The translations under genes were made by a program, and so were the position numbers. From positions 50,410 to 114,409 of the forward strand of contig JBJOQO010000003.1 in NCBI GenBank assembly GCA_046049865.1: a stretch of DNA of 64,000 nucleotides, written 5' to 3'. The DNA comes from JANPCX01 sp046049865 (GTDB lineage: Bacteria; Pseudomonadota; Gammaproteobacteria; Burkholderiales; Burkholderiaceae_C). This document shows, in pieces, positions 8,154 to 16,400 of the stretch. The notes under the pieces are model-generated. The model searched no databases. It had not been told where the DNA came from and was given only the letters and a program-made list of their open reading frames with translations. The stretch's first letter is position 1. Each line of letters opens with the position of its first letter.

Positions 8154-10097
8154 TCAGGCGGCCTTCTTCACCGCAGTGAAAGTTTTACAGTCCAGAATTT
8201 TCAAATCGGCCGCCACGCTGCCGCTGCGGCCATCCTCGAACTTCACGGCGGTTTCGATGTACTGGTGCGTTTTCCCGTCATAAAGCGCATCCACCAGCAC
8301 TTGGTATTTCTCGGCGATGAAACCGCGCCTGACCTTGCGGGTGCGGGTGAGTTCGCCGTCGTCGGCATCCAATTCTTTGTGCAGCACCAAGAAGCGGCTG
8401 ATTTGGCTGCCGGCCAAGAGCGCGTCTTGGGCCAGGTCGGCATTGACCTTTTCTACGCAGTCTTGAATCAGCGCGTACACCTCGGGCTTTTGCGCCAGGT
8501 CCGTGTAGCTGCTGTAGGGCAGGTTGCGTTTTTCGGCCCAGTTGCCCACGGCTTCCAGGTCGATGTTGATGAAGGCGCACACTTTGTCGCGCTGGTCTCC
8601 AAAGGCCACCGCTTCTTTGATGGTGGGGAAAAACTTGAGTTTGTTTTCCACATATTTGGGCGCGAACATGGCGGCATCAAAAACACCGCCTTTGAGGCGA
8701 CCCACGTCTTTCGCGCGGTCGATGATTTTGAGGTGGCCGCTGTGGTCGATGAAACCCGCGTCTCCGGTGCGGTACCAACCATCGGCACTCAGCACCTCGC
8801 TCGTGGCTTGTGGGTTTTTGTAGTAGCCCTTGAGCAGTCCGGCTGACTTCACCAGCACTTCGCCGCTGTCTGAGAGTTGAATTTCAACACCGTCGATGGG
8901 CACGCCCACGGTGTCGCAGCGTGCTTCGTGGTCGGGCTGCAGGCAGACAAACACAGCGGTTTCCGTGGAGCCGTAGAGCTGCTTCAGGTTGATGCCGATG
9001 GAGCGGTAAAAGCTGAACAGGTCGGGCCCGATAGCTTCCCCTGCTGTGTAGGCCACCCGCACCCGAGACAAACCCAGGTTGTTGCGCAAGGGGCCATAGA
9101 CCAAGGCATTGCCCAAGGCATAGTGCATGCGAGCGAGAAGGGGCACGGGCTGACCGTCCATCAGTTTCACGCCAACGCGCCTGGCCACACCCATGAAGTG
9201 GTCGAACACGCGCCGTTTGATCCACGCAGCGTCTTCCATGCGGATGGTGACGCTGGTGAGCAAGCCTTCAAAAATGCGCGGCGGGGCGAAGTAATAGGTG
9301 GGGCCAATCTCGTTCAGGCAAATGCTCACTGTGCTGCTCGACTCGGGGCAGTTCACCACGTAGCCGCAAACCAGCCACTGCGCAAAAGAAAATACGTTCT
9401 GGCCTATCCATGCCGGGGGCAAATAGGCCAGGACTTCCTCGTGTTCCGTCAGCTTGTCAAAACGCGCACCCGCTTGGGCACTGTCCATCAACGATGCGTG
9501 GGTGTGCACCACGCCCTTGGGGTTGCCGGTGGTGCCCGAGGTGAAAAAGAGTGCGGCGACGTCGTCGCGCTGGCCCTGGTTCACCTCGTGGTCGAAGAAG
9601 GCCGGATGTGTGGCGTGGTGAGCCTGTCCTACTTCAATCAGCGCGTCGAGTGATGCGAGACCCGGCTCGTTGTAGTGGCGCAGGCCTCGCGGGTCGTCAA
9701 ACCAAATGTGTTGCAGCTGTGGGCACTGGTCGCGCAACTCCAGGAGTTTGTCCACCTGTTCTTGGTCTTCCACCACGGCAAAAGCGACCTCGGCGTTTTG
9801 CAATGGGAAGGCGTATTCCGTGGCGACCGCGTCTTGGTAGAGCGGCACGGCAATGGCCCCCAGCGATTGCGCTGCCAACATCGTGGCATAAAGGCGCGGC
9901 CGGTTGTCGCCCACCACCACCACATGCATGCCGCGCTGCAGGCCGCTCGCCGCCAATCCGCAAGCCAGGTGACGCACCAAGGTGGCCAGGTCTGCCCAAC
10001 TGGTCGCCTGCCAAATGCCATATTCCTTCTCTCGCAAAGCAGTGGCCTGCGGGCGCTTGGCGGCATGCTCCAGCATCAAACGGGGAAAGGTTTGCAT
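8154..10097 (-). CDS. AMP-dependent long-chain-type acyl-CoA synthetase
   Basis: Encodes 647 residues, the long form seen in FadD15-like ligases. Motifs in order: LFFTSGTTGNPKGVVHTH (A3, about residue 190), YGSTETAVFV (A5), GWYRTGDAGF and IIDRAKDVGRLKGGVF (A7/A8), and a late LTRTRKVRRGFIAEKY. It activates a carboxylic acid to its CoA thioester using ATP. It is the first gene of the liv operon, 5 bases upstream of livG, and probably traps the imported substrate in the cell. The second, PaaK-like ligase at the operon end suggests two related substrates or a two-stage use. Confidence 0.9.
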   Translation of the reverse strand: MQTFPRLMLEHAAKRPQATALREKEYGIWQATSWADLATLVRHLACGLAASGLQRGMHVVVVGDNRPRLYATMLAAQSLGAIAVPLYQDAVATEYAFPLQNAEVAFAVVEDQEQVDKLLELRDQCPQLQHIWFDDPRGLRHYNEPGLASLDALIEVGQAHHATHPAFFDHEVNQGQRDDVAALFFTSGTTGNPKGVVHTHASLMDSAQAGARFDKLTEHEEVLAYLPPAWIGQNVFSFAQWLVCGYVVNCPESSSTVSICLNEIGPTYYFAPPRIFEGLLTSVTIRMEDAAWIKRRVFDHFMGVARRVGVKLMDGQPVPLLARMHYALGNALVYGPLRNNLGLSRVRVAYTAGEAIGPDLFSFYRSIGINLKQLYGSTETAVFVCLQPDHEARCDTVGVPIDGVEIQLSDSGEVLVKSAGLLKGYYKNPQATSEVLSADGWYRTGDAGFIDHSGHLKIIDRAKDVGRLKGGVFDAAMFAPKYVENKLKFFPTIKEAVAFGDQRDKVCAFINIDLEAVGNWAEKRNLPYSSYTDLAQKPEVYALIQDCVEKVNADLAQDALLAGSQISRFLVLHKELDADDGELTRTRKVRRGFIAEKYQVLVDALYDGKTHQYIETAVKFEDGRSGSVAADLKILDCKTFTAVKKAA

Positions 10098-10171
10098 GGC
10101 TGTCTCCTGGTGGGCGCTTTGTCTTCCAGCGCCTCGATTGAGTGCAATGTAGGCTTAACTTTGACGCCATG

Positions 10172-10189
10172 TTGTCGTTGTGGTGACAA
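10172..10189. promoter_or_regulatory. candidate operator in the divergent promoter, TTGTC-N8-GACAA
   Basis: A perfect 5-bp inverted repeat, TTGTC (10172-10176) and GACAA (10185-10189), spaced by 8 bases. It lies between the divergent synthetase (start 10097) and Crp/Fnr-type gene (start 10222). Position and symmetry fit a dimeric regulator, most simply the adjacent one. The arms are short, so chance is possible. Confidence 0.4.
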
Positions 10190-10221
10190 TTCAAGGGTCA
10201 GCACTCCCCGGTGTTTCCCTG

Positions 10222-10941
10222 ATGTCCTCCAATTCCCCATCAACGCCTTTGGCGGAACGTGCCCGCTCGCTGAGCAGCGGAGAACTGCGCGACATCCCTT
10301 GGCTTCAGGCGCTGCAATCTCAAGAACGCGAGCGAGCCGTGGGTGAACTGCGCGTGGTGCAGGTGCACACCGGTGAGCTCTTGTGTCGCGTCGGGAAGCC
10401 CGCCACCTATTGGTTTGGTGTGATTGATGGTTTGCTCAAGATGAGCAAGGACACAGCGATGGGTATCCCCATCACCTTCACGGGCGTGCCGCCCGGGGGC
10501 TGGTTTGGTGAGGGGACCGTCTTGAAGCGTGAGGCCTATCGTTATGACGTTCAAGCGCTGCGCAACAGCACGGTGGCCGGCATCAGCGTGGAGACCTTTC
10601 ATTGGTTGCTGGACCGCAGTGTTCCCTTCAACCGTTTTGTGCTGCAGCAGCTCAATGAAAGACTGGGGCAGTTCATTGCTGCCCGCGAGATTGACCGCTT
10701 GAGTGATCCCGATGTGCGTGTGGCACGCAGCCTGGCCGCGCTTTTTCACCCCTTGCTCTATCCCGGTGTGGGCAGCTTGTTGCGCATCACGCAAACGGAG
10801 TTGGGTTACTTGGTGGGGCTGTCGCGCCAGCGTGTGAACAAAGCCTTGCACCATTTGCAAGACGCGGCCTTGATCCGCATTGAGTACGGCGGCTTGCGGG
10901 TGCTGGACCTAGACGGCTTGCGCCAGCAGTTGCGACCCTGA
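10222..10941 (+). CDS. Crp/Fnr-family transcriptional regulator
   Basis: Encodes 239 residues from ATG 10222; a GTG at 10180 would overlap the candidate operator and is less likely. There is an N-terminal cyclic-nucleotide-binding-like beta roll (for example VHTGELLCRVGKPATYWFGVIDGLLKM). A long dimer helix and a C-terminal winged helix follow, with ITQTELGYLVGLSRQRVNKALHHLQ as the recognition region. It has no Fnr-type N-terminal cysteine set, so it is not an oxygen sensor of that type. Being divergent from the liv/ligase operon, it is the natural candidate to control it; the effector may be a CoA thioester or the free acid (inference). Confidence 0.88.
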   Translation: MSSNSPSTPLAERARSLSSGELRDIPWLQALQSQERERAVGELRVVQVHTGELLCRVGKPATYWFGVIDGLLKMSKDTAMGIPITFTGVPPGGWFGEGTVLKREAYRYDVQALRNSTVAGISVETFHWLLDRSVPFNRFVLQQLNERLGQFIAAREIDRLSDPDVRVARSLAALFHPLLYPGVGSLLRITQTELGYLVGLSRQRVNKALHHLQDAALIRIEYGGLRVLDLDGLRQQLRP

Positions 10942-10946
10942 GTGGC

Positions 10947-11846
10947 TTAGCGGTTGGTCACGCCTGAAGCCACGTGTCCGGCGGGTACATGGGCCGACGC
11001 ATTTTCAATGTGCCCCGTTTGATCGTCAAAGAAAAAGTCAGGCTCAAACTCGCGCAAGAAGGTGCCTTTGGGCAGGCCACCTAAAAACATGGCCTCGTCA
11101 ATTTCAATGTCCCAATTCATCAAGGTGCGGATGGCGCGTTCATGGGCTGGTGCACTGCGCGCAGTGACGAGAGCGGTACGCAGCCGCATGGCTTGAGCCG
11201 GTTCATGCTGCAAACGTTTTAAGGCTTCCAGCAGGGGTTTGAACGGGCCTGCCGCCAAAGGCTTGCCCGCACTGTCCCTTTCGTGGGCTTGAAATGCGTC
11301 CAGGCCAGCGCTTTGAAACACCTGTTCGGCTTCGTCGGAGAACAGCACCGCATCGCCGTCAAACGCGATGCGCACCTCATGCGGGTGGGCGCTGGACGCA
11401 CGGGCCGAGTGGGGATACACCCTGGCGGCTGGCACACCCGCACCCAAGGCTGACCGAACGTCGGCCTCATTGGTCGACAAAAACAAATTCGCGTTCAGCG
11501 GCTTGAGGTAACGCCATGGCGACTCTCCCCGTGTGAACACACCGCGTTGAATGGGCAAGCCATAGTGCTGGCAAGAACGAAACACCCGCATGCCTGACAC
11601 CGGGTCGTTGCGCGACAAAATCACCACCTCCACCTTGGGCGACGCGGCGCCTTGGTTAAAGGCCAATAGCTTGTTCACCAACGAAAACGCCACGCCAGGC
11701 TTGGCCGCGTGTTCCAGTCGCTGAAGTTGCAGTTGCATGTAAGCGCGGTCATCCTCGGCTTCGAAGACTTGGTTTTCTTCTTCGAAATCAAACAAGGCAC
11801 GCGAGGAGATGGCGACCACCAGTTGGCCGTCTAGGGAGATGGGCAT
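10947..11846 (-). CDS. 5'-nucleotidase (cytosolic NT5C1-like family)
   Basis: Encodes 299 residues that match the bacterial members of the cytosolic 5'-nucleotidase I family. Features are the opening LVVAISSRALFDFEEEN, the VEVVILSRNDPVSGMRVF segment, GLPIQRGVFTRGESPWRYL, and the acidic motif AFDGDAVLFSDEAE, which suits a HAD-like metal site. It should dephosphorylate nucleoside monophosphates in the cytoplasm. It is convergent with the Crp/Fnr gene (5 bases between stops). A short relic of a related gene lies at 13277-13315. Confidence 0.85.
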   Translation of the reverse strand: MPISLDGQLVVAISSRALFDFEEENQVFEAEDDRAYMQLQLQRLEHAAKPGVAFSLVNKLLAFNQGAASPKVEVVILSRNDPVSGMRVFRSCQHYGLPIQRGVFTRGESPWRYLKPLNANLFLSTNEADVRSALGAGVPAARVYPHSARASSAHPHEVRIAFDGDAVLFSDEAEQVFQSAGLDAFQAHERDSAGKPLAAGPFKPLLEALKRLQHEPAQAMRLRTALVTARSAPAHERAIRTLMNWDIEIDEAMFLGGLPKGTFLREFEPDFFFDDQTGHIENASAHVPAGHVASGVTNR

Positions 11847-12131
11847 GTGTTTTGGATGTTATCGGAATGCGGCAGAACTGCGATGTTGCCACCGCTGATG
11901 TCGCACTTCAATGCAAGTGCCAAACTGTTCACGGCAGCGTCAACCTTGTGGGTCTTGCACCCCGTAACCTGGGGGGGCAGCTGGGTCGTAAAGCCGAATG
12001 CGCCCGGTATCCTTCCGGCCGTGTCTGCGCAAGCCTCCGGCGGCGATCCACGAGGTGTTGTGGAGGTTCAATGGGCAATGTGAAAAGCTGAGGTGCGAGC
12101 GCGCCCATCACTGTCTAAGTTTCAAAGATCA
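11847..12131. other. intergenic stretch, no supported gene
   Basis: These 285 bases lie between divergent genes. Open frames exist on both strands, but none has a recognisable protein or a good ribosome site. It presumably carries the promoters of the 5'-nucleotidase and the zinc-ribbon gene. Confidence 0.4.
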
Positions 12132-12734
12132 ATGAAAAATATTTGTTCTGGCTGCGGCACGGAAAACCTGGAATCCGCCAATTTTTGCCACCACTGTGGC
12201 AAATCCATGCAGGATCACGCTCTGGCCTTCCAGTCTTCAGCATGGCCAGAACTTGGCATCATCGCATCGGCTTCAGCAAAAGCCATCGATACGGTGCACC
12301 AACCCGTGGCTGATTTGGTCGTGGACGAGTCCGGCCCGCCAGATGCTCCGACCCATCCCGAGCCCCAACCACCACTCGATTCGCTGCAGGTTTCAGCGGC
12401 GCTGCTGGCGGTCACCAAGGGCGTGCCCGAACGTTGGTCATTTGTTCCCATTGATGAAAACCCATCACCGGCGCCGCAGCTCGCACATCAGCCCAAGCCG
12501 TCGCTAGACCTGCCAGAGGAACCCCCGCCCCAAGCGGCGCGGGCGAAAGTCGAACTGCGGCAGGATGCGCCTCAAACTGCGCAAACTCCTTCCGAGATCG
12601 AGGCGGTAGATTCGAAGTTTGGTTGGCTTGAGACCGAGCTTCATGTCTGGGAGGATGAACGAAAAACTGCCGGTGATGTTGATCACCGCGGCAGCGGGTG
12701 CATGGTGGGTATTTGGGAGGGATGGTTCGACTGA
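12132..12734 (+). CDS. zinc-ribbon protein, N-terminal part (probably frameshifted from the next entry)
   Basis: From ATG 12132 the frame encodes 200 residues. An N-terminal double-CxxC zinc ribbon (C5, C8, C19, C22) is followed by a long Pro/Ala/Glu-rich, probably disordered stretch. The last about 35 residues (after DSKFGW) look unlike protein and end at TGA 12734. Meanwhile a frame one register over opens with a membrane segment and continues the low-complexity style. The usual architecture of such proteins is zinc ribbon, linker, one membrane helix and a small Cys-containing C-terminal domain, so 12132-13203 is best read as one broken gene. Confidence 0.6.
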   Translation: MKNICSGCGTENLESANFCHHCGKSMQDHALAFQSSAWPELGIIASASAKAIDTVHQPVADLVVDESGPPDAPTHPEPQPPLDSLQVSAALLAVTKGVPERWSFVPIDENPSPAPQLAHQPKPSLDLPEEPPPQAARAKVELRQDAPQTAQTPSEIEAVDSKFGWLETELHVWEDERKTAGDVDHRGSGCMVGIWEGWFD

Positions 12735-13203
12735 CGCCATGACGAACGAGGCGGGCGTGACTTCTGTGACTGCACCTGCGCCCGTGGTGGACGCTGCGTC
12801 TGCTGCACCCACGTTAGAAATAACTTCGGCGCCACCTGTAGCAAGCGCAGTTGCGGCGGCTCCCAGTGCCACAAGCCAACCGGCTAAGGCAGCGAATAAA
12901 AAGTCGGTAAACAAGGAAAAACCCGCCGCGTCCGTTTCACCTGCGCCTGTTGAAACTGCGGCACCTGCGGCCCCACCTGCGTCGGTCACCATTGCTCAGC
13001 CACCTCCTGCGGCAGTTGAGGTCGCACAGCCCAAGGGCCCGTCGAGTCCCAATGAGGCCTGCTCGAACCTCGGGCTATTCGCCCGTCAGGCTTGCATTGC
13101 TCAGCAATGCGAGAAAGCGGCATTCGCCCAACACGCCCAATGCCAGCGATTGCGCACGAGGCAACAAGACCAGGAACAGCAACGTCTGTATGGGGGCTCT
13201 TAA
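12655..13203 (+). CDS. C-terminal part of the zinc-ribbon membrane protein (other frame)
   Basis: This frame overlaps the previous entry and carries a membrane helix (LPVMLITAAAGAWWVFG). A long Ala/Pro/Val-rich linker follows, then a C-terminal module with four Cys (ACSNLGLF...QACIAQQCEKAAF...QCQRL). The start is uncertain: ATG 12655 has a GGAGG directly against it, too close for use, which supports the view that translation originally came from the upstream frame. The function is unknown; such proteins are probably anchored in the inner membrane with the ribbon in the cytoplasm. Confidence 0.55.
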   Translation: MNEKLPVMLITAAAGAWWVFGRDGSTDAMTNEAGVTSVTAPAPVVDAASAAPTLEITSAPPVASAVAAAPSATSQPAKAANKKSVNKEKPAASVSPAPVETAAPAAPPASVTIAQPPPAAVEVAQPKGPSSPNEACSNLGLFARQACIAQQCEKAAFAQHAQCQRLRTRQQDQEQQRLYGGS

Positions 13204-13276
13204 AAGCTCTTTGCCTGCCTGACATGGCGATCTGACGGCCTGGAGTCCAACCTCCCCTTTGGGCATGTTGGACGAA

Positions 13277-13315
13277 GATGGCGACGACCAGTTGGCCGTG
13301 TAGGGCGATGGCCAT
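13277..13315 (-). pseudogene. remnant of a 5'-nucleotidase N-terminus
   Basis: Reading leftward from the ATG at 13315 gives MAIALHGQLVVAI, which matches MPISLDGQLVVAI at the start of the intact 5'-nucleotidase (9 of 13 residues). The DNA also aligns, around GACCAGTTGGCCGT. Downstream similarity is lost at once. It is most simply a leftover from a duplicated or rearranged copy, in the same orientation as the intact gene. Confidence 0.5.
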
Positions 13316-13400
13316 GGGACGGGGCTTCAAAAAGCGCATTTGACCCGATCCCTCGTCTTCTAAAGTTAGCGCAGGGTAAATTTCGGTTCAATTCGGGCTG

Positions 13401-13431
13401 AAAAAACAAGGGGTGCCCTTAGGCACCCCTT
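13401..13431 (-). terminator. intrinsic terminator of the pil operon
   Basis: A perfect 10-bp stem AAGGGGTGCC / GGCACCCCTT with a 4-base loop (13408-13431) is followed, on the minus strand, by a T-run (13401-13406). It lies 27 bases past the pilY1 stop and so ends the minor-pilin operon. Confidence 0.85.
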
Positions 13432-13457
13432 CAATTCGCATCGAGCCAAAAAACGTC

Positions 13458-16400
13458 TTATTGCGGGATGGGAATCTCTCGCCAGTTCAAGCGACGTAGC
13501 GCCGGTGTGGGCAAAGGTTCTACACCGATGTTCTGGCAAGTTCCGTTGACAGTACACGCCAGTGGGCCAGCCGGATTGACGCCTGTTGAGATAACGCGAA
13601 GATCAACCACTTGATTGGATATGGGAATACTCCCCGTCAGGCTCCCTGTGCCATCACGCAGCACCGACTTTCCGGTACCGAAGTTAACGCCGTATATCGC
13701 GGTTTGCGCGCCGGATACACAAGGGTCCGATGAATCTGGAAGCAGCGCAAAAAAGAACAGGCGTCCCGTGTCCAAAAGCGCCGTGGAGTCGCTCACCATG
13801 CGCCAGCCCACGCCGGGATAGACGGTGCCGTCTCCTACGGCACCAAGATCAATCAACCACCCTTTCTGGTTGGTAAAAGTGGCACCGCTCACCAAGTTGG
13901 AGGAAATATCGACGAAGTCACTGCGTAACAAACCCTGACCAGAATTGTTGTTGGGGAGGTTGGCATCAAACTCAACGACGTTGCCGTCTTTAAAGGCATA
14001 AAAACTTTGTTTCTGTATGCTGTTCACATCGGTGATGTCCAAGAGCCGACCGGTTCCGACCATCACAAAACGGGCCAAGGTTTTGGGGTCGTATTCCACG
14101 CGCACACGTGTGGTGATGGGCTGCTGCGGTGTGGCCGAAGCCGTGCCGTCGGTCAGCAGGGCGATTCTCTCTGCCGGGGCATAGTTGCCCATGGTGGGTG
14201 TCACGTCCACTCGCCACACGTTGCCCAGCAAATCACCGGAATAAAGCGCATCGGCGTACCCACCCTCCCTTTCGACTTGATAGGCAGATGCATGCGCCAT
14301 GCCAACCGACGCGATCCCCGTTTTGGTCGGAATAGGGGGGTGCACCAAGTAGCCCGTGCATACATCTACCAAGAAGAAATAGCTGCCACCATCCACACTG
14401 TTGTAGCCTGAGGTGAGCACCACCACCCAGCCAAACTGTGCGGTGCGAACCACCACGGGTTCTCCATAGGTGAACCCGACTTTGTCAGCCAGGGCGGAAT
14501 CCTGTGGATCGTTCGCGCGTGGGAATTCCCACATGACTTTGCTGGCGAGCTCGGTTTCGTTCGTGATGGCGCTGGGGTCTGTCACGTCCAGTGCGTAATA
14601 ACTGCGCCCACCCTTACCCAGTCCGCCGATCAGCACGGTTCGCCAGTTCGTTGGAGTCGCCAGTTTGCATGAGCCCGGTGACGCGCTCAGGCCTTTCACC
14701 GTTTTTGCCAGGTCCACATCAAATTGCTTGGGTGTGGCATTGACAAAGTAGCGGTGCACATAGGAAGGGTTGCCTAATGCCACCAAGCCGTTGTCAGCGC
14801 GAGTTGCAGCAGTGCTGGGGTTGCTCGTTCCTTTGAGCAAGGCGCTAGGGACATAGGAGAACATTTCTTGCCCCGCTTGCGGGTCTACCTCTGGCTCGGG
14901 TTGACCTGGTAGCGTCGTTCCTCCGGGTGAGGTCGCATAAGGTGCTCCATTGATCGCGTGCAGCACGCCCGCATTGGAACCCACATAAACCACCGTTCTG
15001 CGGCCCGTGGGTGGCATTGCGCCCGGCCCTTTAGAAGTTTTGAAGGCATCGTATCCCTCCTCGTCTGCCAACAAAGAGGCGGGCCGACCCACGACTCTCA
15101 GTTTGGAGCCAATGATGTCACCCACAAAATTGGGGTCGGCATTGGTGGCGCTGATGGCCGGACGCTGGCGGTAGTTGGGCGATGTGAATTCATGGGTTCT
15201 CGCGCCCCGCAGGTAGTTGAGGTAGTCCTGGGCATCGCTACCACCGCGCCAAGGCGTGATCAGTGCGGCTTGCTGCGTTGGACTGAGGTTGGTAAGCCGG
15301 AACGGAACACCTTGTTCAGTCGCGTCGTTCCAAGTGGCCATGCGGCGGTTCAAATGCCAGCCTGTGGAAGTGGCCGTGGTTCCCAGCTGCGCCGCCAGTT
15401 TTTCACGGAAACTCCAACGAGGCGTAGAGGTGGGTGGGTTGGCGGTGAAGTCCACAGTCGCTGCTTCGACATCAGACGACCATGTTTTCGAATCGTAGTT
15501 CGTGCTGTAGCTGGTGTCCCCGGAGCTTGCTACTTGAGGCAATGCCGTGGCCGAAGCGGTCGTGGTGGCATTGATCTTTGCGTCAATGCTGGCGAACGCC
15601 GCAGACAAACCCGCCACCAACTGATCCGCTCGCGCGGCTACGAAATAGTTGTCTGGCATTTGTTGTGGCGCACCACCGCCATGCGGTACAGGCGACATGC
15701 GCGTGCTGTTGTACCAGGAGCCCAGCGTCAACGGTGTGGTGGTGTTGGGGTTGTAGCCCGTTGGTACCTCAAAGCCGCCATACTTGGCGGCCAAGTAGAA
15801 CTGGCTATTGGGCCGGTAACGACTGAATTCCAGCACGTCAACCCAATAGGTTTGAATGGTTTGTTTGCCTATGGTTTGCGGTTTGGTGCTGTCATCAACA
15901 CGAATGTCGCGGGTGTTGGAGTCGTAGGCAATACCGGCCATTAGGAAGGAGTTATGACCTCCACAACACCAGCCCGGGCTGCTGGTTCCATTCACTGTGC
16001 CCCCAATCCCCTCCATGGTGCCAATGCGAGTGGTCTCTGCGGATGCCGCCACGGGGTCGGGTGTAAAGCTAGGCGACGTGGGTTCGTTGCTTCCGCCTGC
16101 GTTGGTGGAGCCAGGAACGTTTTTGTCCGCGTGTGTGTTGACGTCACCAATACCCAGAATGAAATTCTTTTGGCATGAATAAAGAATGGGGTCACGGACG
16201 TCGCTCGGGGTGGGGTTAGATGTGCTGGGCGGAGGTGGATCTGCGCTTGTCCATGTCCAGTTGTTGATCACAGGAAAGCCGTCCAAGAACTGATTTCTTT
16301 GTGCTGCACTGGCAGCGGACATTTCAGTCCAACCAGAAATGTTGGGATACCCTTTCAGATACCGGGTGGCCGCGTAATACAGCTCCCCGACCGGGTCAAA

